DNA from: Platanthera guangdongensis
Lineage: Eukaryota > Streptophyta > Magnoliopsida > Asparagales > Orchidaceae
Reading direction: 5' to 3'
NCBI GenBank assembly: GCA_039583875.1
Contig: CM077147.1
Span: forward strand, 154,217,846-154,281,845
DNA: 64,000 nt
Shown here: piece by piece, positions 9,559 to 20,257 of the stretch
Layout: each line of letters begins with the position of its first letter
How positions within the stretch are numbered: the first letter of the stretch is position 1
Position numbers and translations under genes: made by a program
Notes under the pieces: model-generated
Told to the model about the DNA's origin: nothing
Seen by the model: only the letters and a program-made list of their open reading frames with translations
The model's database searches: none

Positions 9559-12460
9559 GTGTGCGAGGTTCTGATTGTGGCAGAATTTATAGATGTGTTT
9601 CCCCCGGATCTCCCTGGGCTACCACCCCAGCGGGAGATTGACTTCACGATCGAGTTGGTGCCAGGTGTGAAACCTGTGACCCGCTCGCCATATCACATCG
9701 CGCCAAAAGAGATGGCTGAGTTGAAGGTTCAACTACAAGAATTGCTGGAGCAAGGTTTTATACGCCCAAGCATGTCACCTTGGAGCGCGCCTGTGCTTTT
9801 TGTAAAGAAGAAAGATGGCGGGTTGCGGTTATGTATTGATTACCGTGAACTGAATAAGCTGACCGAGAAGAATAAATATCTGATACCTCGGATTGATGAG
9901 TTATTTGATCAGCTGGTGGGCTCGACCGTCTATTCGAAGTTGGACCTGAAGTCTAGTTATTACCAATTGAGAATTCGGGAAGGTGACATTCCCAAAACCG
10001 CATTTGGAACGCGTTACGTGCACTATGAGTTCACAGTCATGCAATTTGGACTGTGCAATGCGCCCTCAGTGTTTATGGATTTGATGTACCGCACGTTCCG
10101 AGAGTACCGAGATCTGTTTGTGATAGTCTTCGTTGATGACATCCTGGTGTACTCGAAGTCGAAAGCGGAGCTTGAGACTCACTTGCGGTTGGTGTTGAAT
10201 ACATTGAGGCAAAATCAGCTCTATGTCAAGTTCTCGAAGTGCAAGTTTTGGCTATCGTCGGTGGCTTTTCTGGGCCATGTGGTGAGTGGAGAGGGCATTG
10301 CAGTGGATCCAACGAAGATAAGGGCCATACAAGAGTGGCCAATGTTGTCTTCCGTGGCCGTGGTTAGGAGTTTCCTTGGACTTGCGGGCTACTACCGAAG
10401 ATTTGTTGAAAACTTCTCGCGGATTGCTTTGCCGCTAACCACGCTGACGCGAAAAGATCAAAAGTTCGTTTGGACGCCAGAGTGCGCACAAGCTTTTGAA
10501 GAGCTGAATGTTCGGTTGACCATGGCATCGGTGTTGTCTTCGCCAAGTGGGACCGATGGATTTATGATTTATAGTGATGCCTCAGGGAGCGGCTTAGGCT
10601 GCGTTCTTCTGCAAAATGGAAAGGTAATTGCTTATGGCTCACACCAGCTGAAAGTGCATGAGCGAAATTATCCCGTCCATGACTTGGAATTAGCGGCAGT
10701 GATTTTTGCACTAAAGTTGTGACGACACTATCTTTATGGAGTGAAAGTGGAGATCTATACAGATCACAAGAGCCTAAAGTAACTATTGGAGCAGAAAGAT
10801 TTGAACATGCGACAACAAAGGTGGTTGGAGTTCCTTGGGGACTACACTTTTGAAATTCACTATACGCCCGAGAAGGGGAATGTTGTCGCGGATGCCTTGA
10901 GTCGGAGGGTTCCGGCTAGAGCGAGTTGGTTACAAAGGCATGATGAACGTCTTATCCAGGAACTGGAAGCGTTAGAGATATATTGTGTTGACAAAAAATG
11001 CCACTGCCAATGCATGTTTGAACTGGACGGAGGTGCAATATGACCTTGCGGACCGAGTTCGACGAGCAACGGAGTTGGATGAAGACCTCTTACGCTATGT
11101 TAATGACGGGCCAGAAGGTAAATTCTCCTGGAATGACGGTCTTTTGCGAAAAGAGGGTCGTTTGTGCGTCCCGAATGTGGGTAAATTGAGGGAAGAACTG
11201 ATGTATGAAGCGCATTATACAAAGTATTCCATTCACCCCGGGAGCACAAAGATGTTCAATGATATGAAAAAGCTATTTTGGTGGTCAGGGCTAAAGAAAG
11301 ATATTGCCCTCTATGTGGCCAAATGCCAAACATGTGCGATGGTGAAGGCGGAATGCCAAAAGTCGGGTGGTTATTTGAAGTCGCTGTCGATCCCAAAGTG
11401 GAAATTTGATGATATTTCCATGGATTTTGTACACGGGTTGCCAAGATCTCAGCGAGGAAATGATTCCATTTCGGTGATTGTTGACCGGCTAACGAAAGTG
11501 GCACATTTTCTCTCGAACAGAAGGGATGATTCAGTCGAAAGTTTGGCAAAGTTATATGTTGACCAGATTGTACGGCTTCACGGTGTTCCTCGGAGCTTCG
11601 TAAGTGATCGAGATGGGCGATTCACGTTAAATGACTGGAGGCTAGTTCACCGACTGTTGGGCACAAAGTTGACTTTCAGTACGGCCCTTCATCCCCAAAC
11701 GGATGGCCAAACTGAACGTACCAACAGAACGATGGAGGACATGCTCCGAATGTGCGCCCTCGACTTCGAAAAGAGATGGGAAGATCATCTATATATGGTA
11801 GAGTTTGCGTATAATAACAGCTACCAGACGAGCATTGGGATGACACCATATGAAGCGCTATATGGAAGTAAGTGTCGTACTCCCTTGGCTTGGGTAGAAG
11901 CGGGTGAAGCTCGAATTTATAAACTAAATGAAGTGGATGAAGCAAATTCAACCATACAGACTATTCGAGAGAAGCTACTTATTGCTCAAGATCGACAAGC
12001 TAAGTACTACAACGCCAAGCACCAGAACGTGGAATTTGCGGTTGGCGATTGGGTCTACTTGAAGATCAAACCCTTCAAAGGTGTCTCCAGGATTCGACGG
12101 TTGAAAAAGTTGAGTCCAAGATATTTGGGTCCATTTGAAGTGGTGGAGCGCGTCGGAGAAGCGGCTTATCGGCTAGCTCTGGCGGCAGACTTGGGTGGAT
12201 TACATGATGTATTTCACATCTCGGTGCTTCGGAAGGCCGTTAAAGATCCAGCTCAAGTGATCGCGGATGATCGTGTGCCGGTGGAGTATGGGCTAACAAT
12301 GAGAGTTAGACCCATTCAGATCGAGGATCGAGCCGAGAAATAGTTGTGAAACAAGACGGTCGGCATGGTTAAAGTCCGGTGGGACAACTGCGGCCGTGAA
12401 GAACTTACATGAGAGCGAGAGCAAACCATGCGAGAAGAGTTTCCCGAGCTGTTTCTATAA
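9559..12460 (+). pseudogene. pol: pol of the nested gypsy element: RT, RNase H, integrase; protease missing
   Basis: The RT begins at [16 protein letters not shown] and contains [11 protein letters not shown] and the catalytic FVDDILVYS, followed by an RNase H with [10 protein letters not shown] and TDHKSLK. Stops occur at 10720 (a tryptophan position before RHYLYG) and 10780. A frame change near 11000-11040 leads into the integrase. The integrase has an HHCC zinc domain (HPGS, CQTCAMVKAE) and a DDE core (SMDFVHGLP, VSDRDGRF, QTERTNRTMEDM). After a stop at 12341 a chromodomain-type tail (MVKVRWDN) runs to 12460. No aspartic protease is seen between gag and RT, so about 250-300 codons seem deleted. 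Confidence 0.88.
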
Positions 12461-12568
12461 TCCGTGGAGAGAATTGTGTTGTAACATAAAAATTTTAATG
12501 TTATAACTTTTTGGTTGCTGATTGTTGGTTGCCTTCCTGTGTCTTAATTTCGAGGACGGAATTTTTGT

Positions 12569-12581
12569 AGGAGGGGAGGGT
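12569..12581 (+). other. Polypurine tract
   Basis: AGGAGGGGAGGGT adjoins the 3' LTR start at 12582 and would prime plus-strand DNA synthesis. Confidence 0.8.
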
Positions 12582-15016
12582 TGTAACAACCAGATTTTTA
12601 TCAGCAGGCCAATTTTCGGGTGACACGGCCTGGGACACGGGCGTGTCCCAGGGCATGTCCTGCGTGCGTCGAGTGTCGAGAGGAACAGTCGACGAATGGT
12701 CGACAAAATTTGGTCGCCTCTAGACACGGCCTGTGACACGGGCGTGTCACAGGGCGTGTCAGCGCGTTCGACGAAAGTTGCTCGGCGATCGTCGAGTGTC
12801 GAGATGCGGTCGACATTTGTCGAGTGAACTGAATACGGCCTGTGACACGGGCGTGTCACAGGGCGTGTCCCTTTGGTTCGACAAACTCAGCCCGACGAAT
12901 TTTGAGCTGGGGCGGGTCGAGTGCCGTGTATGGGCACACGGCCTGGGATACGGGCGTGTCACAGGCCGCGTGAGTCTTGGGCGATTTTGGGATTTTTTCA
13001 GCCCGATGAACACGGCCACGGACACGGGCGTGTTTGAAGGCGTGTTGAGTGACACGGCCCAGGACACGGGCGTGTCCCATGGGCGTTTCACTGAAATAAA
13101 TAAGTCGGTTGAGCACCGCTTGAGGCACACGGCCTGGGACACGGGCGTGTCACAGGCCGTGTCAGGCAAAAATCAGGTTTTCTGGCAAATTTGTGGTCGT
13201 CCATTCCTTCAGCTGGGATCCAAGGGCTGAGCTTCTTTTCCTGTTCCCTTAAGGCCGAAAACTGAGAACATATTCTCATTTGATTAGTGCCTTCATCTTT
13301 CTACAAGTTAGAGAGAGAAAGGGAGAGGAAGAAGGAGAAAGACTGCTATTGGTGGAGCTTGAGAGTGTCAAGCTGCGTTCCGAGGTCAGTCTTGTGGAGG
13401 CATAGCTTTTGCGGTTATTTCGAGCCAGCTAGGCATTCATGACACCAAAACGGTCGTCAATGGTAATGACTTTTCTTCCTAGCCATGTGAAGGCTTCCTT
13501 TTGGCATATGTTTGTGATTCCCCCACCAAGAGGTGGCTGATTTTGGGAGTGTTTGGGTGGATGCATGAAATCCCCTTTGTTGGCATATATATCCGGAAAT
13601 GGAGTACGGAATAGGCATGTTGTGTGAAGCCCATCTAGACAGGTTGGTATGGATTGGTGATGTTGCATACGAATCGGAGAAGACTCCGTGATACACGTGT
13701 AGTTTAAGGAGTCAACGAGTTATGCCTGTGAAACGTAGTAGCAGGAAGTACTGGAGTGGTAGTCCGGGAAAATATCCGTGTATGCTTGTGCTATTGGGTC
13801 GTACCTGTGAATGAGTAACATGAAGTACTGGTGTGACCAGGAAAGGCCCTTTGTGATGCTTGATGTCGTAGGGAGTCCACCTGTGAAGAGAGTAACAGGA
13901 AGTACTGGTGTGCCCAGGAAAGACCCCTGACATTTGTGATATTGCAGTGTTGTACCTGTGATCGAGTAACAGGAAGTACTGGTGTGCCCAGGAAAGACCC
14001 GTTGTTGTGAGAGAATGGGTGTAAGAATTATGCCCATGCTTGAATGCCAGAACAGGATCAGTGAGACCTACCCGCGCCTTTATATAGCCGCGAGTACGCC
14101 GTGCTCGGTGATGGCAAGGCGATTTGAGCAACGGGGGGTGGAGGATCTGACCTGCGTTATGTCCGTCCGACGTGAGACCAGCAGGTGCAGTCTGTTGGAG
14201 CGCATAGCAAGAGTCTTATGCCTGCGCGCCGTGAGACCATGGGGGGCTAAGGGCCAATCCCGGTTCACTAAGACTATAAAACTCTGACTGCACGCCATGG
14301 AGTAAATGCTCAAGAGAGTTACTGTTGGGTTGTGACCCTGATACGTTGGTGGGCAAGTGCTTTGCTAGAACACCAAGAATGTGCCCTGAGTGCACGGACC
14401 GTTGGGCCGGGTGGCGAACAGTTGTTATGGCATGTGTGCGTGAAAGCACATTATATTAATATATTACCATGCTTGTGATATGATATGTCTGTAGGGAAGA
14501 TTACCGCTGCCCCGAAAACAGGGGTAGGGTCGTTATAATTGGGTCAGCTGAACGCTGACCGTTGCTTCTGTTTGCCACCGTTTGGTGGATTGTCCCTGTA
14601 CAGGTGATGGAGAGCCAAGCGGGATGCATAAAGTTTGAGGTCCTTGCTGTTGCTGCTGCTGCTACTGCTAGCTCTCGAAGGCTATTTGGAAATGCTTGTT
14701 GTGTTTACTTTTATTGTGGCCGGCCTGCGCGCCAATGTTGGGGCCACTGTTTGAAAGCCTTGTAAGGCCATAAGGCCAATGATGGTTACATGTTGTAAGA
14801 TATTCCTATATGCTATAAAATATGGTGTTTTATTTGTTGAACATTCAAGAGAGGAGTTCAAGTGGAAGTATAGGCTTCCGCTAGAATGCTTTGTGATAGG
14901 TGCGCTATGCTACTCTGGTATCATCCCGTACCTTCAACGCCTGTTTTGTGATATATGCTGTGGGGCCCCGGTCGGACCTTCTAGGATATACCATATGAAC
15001 AGATGGGGTTATTACA
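12582..15016 (+). mobile_element. 3' LTR of the nested gypsy element
   Basis: This copy begins TGTAACAACC, ends GGTTATTACA, and matches the 5' LTR over its length with scattered substitutions and 1-3 base indels. It keeps the palindrome cluster (12617-13166), the 77-bp repeats and the TATA box. Open frames across it (for example 12733-13230) are repeat by-products. The Harbinger Myb-like gene resumes directly after CCATC at 15017-15021. Confidence 0.88.
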
Positions 15017-15529
15017 CCATCAATGGGTGAAATACACCCTATGTTTTCTCAATCAGAGCCTCTTTCCAATGACAATGATCATGTTCTCGAGAGTATTGCA
15101 ACCCCAAATGGTAAAATAAATGAGAGTGTACACATACAATGTGATGGAGGCACGAATGAAAGTAAAGGTAACGATGTTGGCTCAAGCTCAAAAATGACCT
15201 CGAGCATAAAAAGAGCTCACAAAGGTAACAAAAACCAAGAAGGCACAAATGATGCCTTAATTGCATGATTTGATGGGTTACTAGATGTTACCCGATCAGT
15301 AGGGCTTACGATTGCAGCACCTACTGTTCCTCCGAGTATTTTTATGTTGAGTGAGGCAGTACACGAGCTTGAGAAGTTTCGACAGATATTCGATGATGCG
15401 GACATGTACGATTTTGTCACACTGTACCTCATAAATCTCAACAATCGCATTGTTTTTATGAATCTACCGGACGATCAGAAGGTCTCCTGGTTGAGGAAGC
15501 GTTACATGGATTCTCTGAAATGAATGCCT

Positions 15530-15867
15530 TATAGTTATGGTCTCATTTGCTTCTTTTAAGTACTCTTGTAATTTGGCCTATTTTGGAATCATGTTTTCTA
15601 TGAAACTCTTGTTATTGGGCCTATTTTGGGATCATGTTTCGTATGAAACTCTTGTTATTTGACTTATTTTGAACTCTTGCAATGTTTTGTAATGTTAATC
15701 TTTTGTTGTGTATGCTAATTTGGACTCTAGAATTGTTGTTTATGTTGACAAATAGGCCTCTTGTTATGATCATTTAAATAGTTAGCAGGTATTAGCATTG
15801 TTGTATGTTCATTTATTAGCATTGTTGCATGTTCATTTAAATATTCTTGTAATCAGGTATTTTCAAG
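15530..15867 (+). other. Spacer between the two Harbinger genes
   Basis: T-rich noncoding DNA with an imperfect duplication of about 55 bp (units ending GAAACTCTTGTTATT). It would hold the 3' end of the Myb-like gene and the promoter of the transposase. No clear TATA box is visible. Confidence 0.5.
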
Positions 15868-17278
15868 ATGGAAGAGCAGAACAATGATGATGATGTTATG
15901 TTTAATGACGAACAAGTCGTGTTAATTCACCAAAATATCCAGAAACAGAGGTTTATTATTTACCAAAATCTCGTTGCGGCGAGCGCTTTGGTAATAAGCA
16001 AATACGTAATCCAATCTCCTATTAAAATACCTTGCATGACCTCAAAGCAAACTGGGGAGAAATGGATGACAAAATTATTAACATGGCATCCAGGCAGATT
16101 TTTCGATAATTTTCATATGTCTAAGCAAATCTTTTTGGATTTATTGATTTTACTAGAAGAATCATATGGTTTAAAAGGTTCTAGAAGGACTGCAACAAGA
16201 GAGGTTCTGGGAATGACACTGTACATTCTTGGCCATCATGAAACTCTACGGAAGACATCAAAATGATTCCAACATTCAACTGAGACAGTTAACAGATTTT
16301 TCGAGGAAGGTTTACGTGCACTTACATGACTTTCAATGGATATCATAGCTCCCATCGATCCACAGTTTGAAGGAATTCCCGCGCATATTCAAAATGATGA
16401 TATATACATGTCATTTTTCAAGGGCTGCATTGGAGCAATTGATGAGACACATGTGGATGCTTGTATTCCGATACATGAGCAAGTAGCATATATTGGCCGA
16501 CATGGATCGCCGAATCAAAATGTAATGGCAGTGTGTGATTTCAATATTTCAAATATATGTTCTGCCAGGATGGGAAGGTTCAGCTCATGATAGCCGCATT
16601 TATAAATGAGTTGTGCGAGATAGAAGGTTGAAATTTCCATATGCACCTCTAGGTAAATTTTAGCCCGCATTACTAATCAAAGTTTTTTTCCCCTATTACA
16701 ATTTAAACTTGTGTTTTACAAAACATTTCAATACAGAGAAATATTATCTGGTGGATGCTGGATATCCATTAGAAACTGGACTGTTGAAACCATTTCCAGA
16801 AATACGGTATCATTTGATGGATTTTCCTCGAGGCAATCGATATATTGAAGGCCACGGTGAAATATTTAACCAAGTGCACTCATCACTGCGTTCTGTTATT
16901 GAACGGAGCTTCAGCGTTTGGAAAAATAAAAGGCGCATCCTTAGGAAAATGCCATAATACTCCTTCTTAAAGCAGTGTGTAATTATTTTGGCTATAATGG
17001 CCCTTTATAATTACATAAGAAGGCATCCGTCTAGAGTTGATCCAGAGTTCAGAGAATGTGGTGTTGATGAGACTTTTGTGCATCCGGAGGCATACGAACA
17101 TAGGGCACAGCGACGAGGAACCGTCAGAGTCATAACTCCGAGCATAGAGCCGGTAATATATGATAGGACAGGTGCACCTGAGATCTCTGCTTTGAGAGAG
17201 TTGATTGCAGACCAATTGGAAAATGATCGCGGGCAAAATTCAATCATATGTAGTTTAGCATATACATTATTTAATTGA
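15868..17278 (+). pseudogene. PIF/Harbinger DDE transposase, decayed but with its catalytic triad
   Basis: This is the DDE-type nuclease that cuts the transposon ends. ATG at 15868 opens a 132-codon frame containing WHPGRFFDNFHMSKQIF and REVLGMTLYILGH, typical of the N-terminal region. After a TGA at 16264 the core follows: CIGAIDETHV (first Asp), YIGRHGSPNQNVMAVCDFN, then after a frame change near 16560 PGWEGSAHDSRIY. An 84-bp GT-AG intron at 16653-16736 joins to KYYLVDAGYPLETG (second Asp) and VIERSFSVWKNKRRIL (catalytic Glu). The tail runs to 17278. About four stops and one frameshift make it a pseudogene. Confidence 0.85.
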
Positions 17279-17529
17279 TATTAAATTCATCTACTCTGGC
17301 GTAAATCTCTTTTGCAGATGAGAATTATTCCCATTGGAGAAAAGAGACCATCAGTGCTTTCAATTATATTTACCTAATATTTTGCGTCGAGCAAGTTGTT
17401 TAATGCGGAGTTGGACATTAAAAATGACGCGAACTATTTATTTTAATTCATGTTTAATTATGATTGTCGTGAAATTTACATTATAATTTAATGATGCACA
17501 ACTATTTAATTTCCATTTCTGTTTTGTTC

Positions 17530-17640
17530 TGCACCACTGTTTCATACATCACTGCAAATACAGTTTTCCAAACAGTTTCATGAATTTTTTCACCACTGCA
17601 AAACAACAGATTCCTGCACCACTGTTGCCCATCACTGCTT
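17530..17640. repeat. Subterminal CACCACTG-type repeats of the Harbinger element
   Basis: CACCACTG or CATCACTG occurs at least five times just inside the right end. Such clusters are candidate binding sites for the element's own Myb-like protein or transposase. This role is inferred. Confidence 0.55.
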
Positions 17641-17654
17641 CCTGCACAACCACG

Positions 17655-17672
17655 GCTTTGTCAAACTGGCCC
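17655..17672 (-). repeat. Right terminal inverted repeat of the Harbinger element
   Basis: GCTTTGTCAAACTGGCCC is followed by the target duplication TAA (17673-17675). It matches the left repeat at 14 of 18 positions in inverted orientation. Confidence 0.82.
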
Positions 17673-17683
17673 TAAGGCTTCAG

Positions 17684-18117
17684 CTTCATTTGATTTAGCG
17701 GTGGTGGGTCGATCCGGCGGGTGGAAACAGATTGTTCGAATCGGAGGGGGGAGGTGGCTTCTCCAAACAGAGCTTTTTGGGGCATTTCTCAAGGCGGGCG
17801 GGTGGAAGCAGAGTAAATGCCGCCAGAGATTCATTTCTTTTCCCTCCTTCCGGTGGTATTTGCCAAAAATGGAGCAGCGAAACACCCAAACAAATAGAGC
17901 CTTCATTTGGTTTGGCGGTGGCGGGTCGATCTGGCGGATGGAAACAGAGTGTTCGAACCAGAGGGGGGAGGTGGCTGCTCCAAACTTAGCTTTTTGGGGT
18001 GTTTCTCAAGGCGGGCAGACGACTGGAAATAGAGCAAACGCCGTCGGAGATTCATTTGTTTACTCGCCTTCCGGCGGCATTTGCTCCAAACAGAGCGGCG
18101 AATCGCCGAACCAAATA
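17684..18117. repeat. 217-bp tandem duplication
   Basis: Copy 1 (17684-17900) and copy 2 (17901 to about 18117) share CTTCATTTG, GGGTCGATC, TGTTCGAA and GGGGGGAGGTGGCT in the same order, with about 10-15 percent substitutions by eye. The ORFs across it, such as 17701-18162, have no recognisable domain. The sequence lies just outside the Harbinger right end. Confidence 0.75.
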
Positions 18118-18170
18118 GAGCCTAAAGTTCCCTCCATTAAAATGCGAGCAAGAAAATTTTGAAAATAAGA

Positions 18171-18377
18171 CTGCGTTTGGCGCAGCTTATCGTGGCTTAT
18201 TTGCTCTGGAGAGGTTGGACAAAATTGTCATTGTTATATCAAATTCTTATGCCCCAAATTATTTTTTTTTATAATGATAGTAATATTTGTCATACTAAAA
18301 ATGTCATTTTATGGCAATGATGTTTTTGTCCAACTTCACTGAAGCAAATAAGCTGCGATAAGCCATGGCAAACACAG
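18171..18377. mobile_element. 207-bp fold-back MITE
   Basis: The ends CTGCGTTTGGCGCAGCTTAT and, on the opposite strand, CTGTGTTTGCCATGGCTTAT begin inverted repeats of about 60 bases that also share GCTTATTTGCT and GTTGGACAAAA. The centre is AT-rich. No coding capacity is present. The target duplication is ambiguous because the flanks are A/T-rich, so the superfamily is left open. Confidence 0.7.
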
Positions 18378-18603
18378 AATTTTTTTAATAATAAATATTT
18401 TGTAATAAAATAATTCGTTGATATTTTTGCACAATAAAAACCGTTGTTATTTTTGTAAGTAAACGCAAAATTCATATAAATATAATGCTAATTAGCAAAT
18501 AAATTATTCATTTTTTCCGAATTTTCTTATTAAATGACATTTTCCTTATAGTGGTTACATAACGAAACGCAAAAGAGTGAGCTCTTTCGAAATGCATAGT
18601 TAT
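18378..18603. other. AT-rich spacer
   Basis: Low-complexity AT-rich DNA with no ORF above 61 codons and no motif I can name. Confidence 0.5.
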
Positions 18604-19593
18604 TGTTGGGTTTTGCTATATTTCACAACAGTTATGCGCAGCGGAAATAAAACAAGAAAATCCAAAAGAATTCATGGATCTTGCGATGATCATTAATCAA
18701 GAAGTAGAAAAAGGCTATAAAACAAAAATATACCTTTAAGGGATTGAGTCACTTGCTAGTCACTACTCCTGTGCACCATGCTCTTTCTATAACATACCGG
18801 ATGAGTTGCCACATTAGATTAAAATTACACGCCCCTATCATGGGCGTGACAGGGGGCAAGTTCAGTTAATCGAGGGGCGTGGACAAGCATTAAAGCTAAC
18901 CATTCCCGTTGGCATGATTTTTCAACAAACGTGTCCTAGTCATGGGTGTGACCATGTGGCGTGACATCTTCTCAATCCATCAAATTAACTATATATCGCG
19001 ATGTTTCCCACAGTTTTTCCATACTCAATGAAGACACACCCAGGTCTCAGGCGTGACCTAGGAGCATGTCTCGCCTGTTAATGCATTTTCGCAGTTTATC
19101 TCCAACATTTCTAGGGCTTTCAAGGCATTAGTTTCGTACCAGACATGCCCTTGTCACAGGAGTGACCTAAGGGCATGACTCTCCAATAAATATTTCTATA
19201 AATTTCAGAGAAGTCCATGAGCTGTGGAGGGAAATTTTGGAGCTTACTTTTTGTAATTCTAGTTTGTTTTAGCTGTATTTTCATTTCTAGTAGGTAGTTT
19301 AGTTCTTATGTTTTCTTTCCTAGTATACCCTTTTTCTTGTAATTTCATTTCGAGTTATTTCAACTTTAGTAATCATGTCTCTTTATCTTATTTTGTGTAA
19401 TCCTATCGTGAGGAGTAACTAAATTTCCATTAGCACTTGATCATGATGAACTTTGGAATAAAATAAACTTTGTTTTGTCTCTAAATATTTGGGTGAGCTT
19501 TCTAATTTATTTTGCTTCAATTTATCTTAGAATTTTTTTGCTTCAAATTCATATATTGCGAGTATGTTTTTCAATCAAAATCCACAAGCTAGT
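18604..19593. mobile_element. Diffuse LTR-like relics
   Basis: Sequence beginning TGTTGGGTTTTGC at 18604, with CAGCGGAAATAAAACAAG nearby, resembles the antisense 3' end of a copia-type LTR. From about 18830 to 19180 GGGCGTGAC / CACGCCC-like motifs recur, as in the gypsy U3 blocks of this window. The part from 19190 (TTCTATAAATTT) to 19480 looks like the R/U5 portion of a sense LTR. I cannot set boundaries or find primer sites, so this is at least one and perhaps two eroded LTRs. Confidence 0.35.
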
Positions 19594-20257
19594 TGAAAGT
19601 ATCTAGTTGTCAGCCTAAATCACAAAGAGTGGGGTGAATAAGCGAGTCTTGTAGATTTTAGTGGAATTAAAAATCTATCAAAATAAAGCACACAAAATAA
19701 GAGAGCATTGCACTGCACAGACACAGATTTATAGTTGTTCCCCGAAGATGGGTACGTCCACTTTCCCATCTTGCCTATCTAGCACTTCAGGCTAGACTCG
19801 ACTACTTCACCAAAAAAACTCAGATTAAAATAATATTGCACTCGGAGTATCCAATTCTTATAATCTTGGAGAACAACCTCTCATACACTCGATCCTTCAA
19901 CATGGATCTAGAAAAACTTGGAAGAACAAACTTTCTACAAATACATAAGAAAAATATTTGTTGGAAAAAAATCTTCCTTCTCAGATATGAAAACAGTCCT
20001 TCATTACGTGAAAGCTTTGACTGAATTCTTGAAGAAGAAGAAGGATCTCAATATAAGAACACAGATCTTTGCAGGAGGAATCGCAGATCAGGATAGCTAT
20101 CAGTGATAGAGTTCTTTGTGAAATAGAATTTGAATTCCCGATTTTTTTCGCAATTTGCGATTAGAATAGCGATTAGTTTCTGTAATATCCCTTGACTATA
20201 TATGGGCAATTCCTCACTAACGACTCGATTACAAACTTAGTTCTACCATCCACGTGT
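19594..20257 (-). mobile_element. Old minus-strand SIRE-like LTR, left part
   Basis: TGAAAGTATCTAGTTGTCAG and the following GGGGTGAATAAG, TTCCCCGAAGATGGGTACGT and CCATCTTGCCTATCTAGCA align in order with the antisense LTR of the younger SIRE-type element at 43003-44937. It is the 3' LTR of an old minus-strand element. It is interrupted at 20257 by the inverted-LTR gypsy element and continues at 28465. A reversed TATATA box lies near 20196-20205. Confidence 0.7.
20253..20257 (+). other. Left target-site duplication CGTGT
   Basis: CGTGT directly precedes the gypsy LTR end at 20258 and recurs at 28460-28464 directly after the opposite end. The match is perfect. Confidence 0.8.

Larger units (their letters stand above)
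5737..15016 (+). mobile_element. Complete Ty3/gypsy chromovirus-type retrotransposon (Tekay/Del-like), 9.28 kb
   Basis: LTRs at 5737-8174 (2438 bp) and 12582-15016 (2435 bp) both begin TGTAACA; the 3' copy ends TTATTACA and the 5' copy TTGTTATA. The primer site is at 8179 and the polypurine tract at 12569-12580. The order is gag, then RT-RNase H-integrase, which is gypsy order. The end of the integrase, with MVKVRWDN and a following TWERE-like motif, resembles the chromodomain-type tail of Tekay/Del elements. The coding region lacks a recognisable protease and has several stops, so it is a defective copy. It is inserted in the Harbinger Myb-like gene. Confidence 0.9.
5207..15523 (+). pseudogene. 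Harbinger Myb/trihelix-like DNA-binding protein, split by a gypsy insertion
   Basis: This is the accessory protein of PIF/Harbinger elements, which in known members binds the transposon ends and helps bring in the transposase. Exon sequence starts after a TTTTTAG acceptor at about 5206 with ATG 5214. It shows the tryptophan-rich Myb/trihelix pattern (DGWINLSKNF, LKNKWDQLK, GLGWN, DEWWEECIK). An 80-bp GT-AG intron at 5541-5620 precedes MLPAAKKFRYTG and GEKSWISS. There the LTR begins at 5737. The frame resumes at 15022 with SMGEIHPMFSQSEPL and ends LRKRYMDSLK at 15523. In-frame stops near 5248, 5437 and 15266 show that it was decaying. The longer open frame 5621-6385 is exon 2 running into LTR sequence. 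Confidence 0.8.
4077..17672 (+). mobile_element. PIF/Harbinger DNA transposon, split by a nested gypsy element
   Basis: Terminal inverted repeats beginning GGGCC(T/A)GTTTG lie at 4077-4094 and 17655-17672. They are flanked by TAA at 4074-4076 and 17673-17675, the three-base target duplication typical of this superfamily. Inside are the two expected genes on the plus strand: a Myb/trihelix-like DNA-binding protein (exons from 5207, resumed at 15022) and a DDE transposase (15868-17278). Without the 9.28-kb retroelement at 5737-15016 the transposon is about 4.3 kb, a normal size for an autonomous member. Both genes contain stops, so it is inactive but could have supplied ends for mobilisation in trans. 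Confidence 0.88.

Noticed and set aside
12733..13230. 165-residue ORF and minus-strand companions at 12455-13169
   Set aside because: They are open frames produced by GACACGGGCGTGTC-type motifs in the LTR, duplicated at 5709-6324.
17701..18162. 153-residue ORF in the tandem duplication
   Set aside because: It has no recognisable domain, and a second frame is equally open because of the repeat; treated as noncoding.
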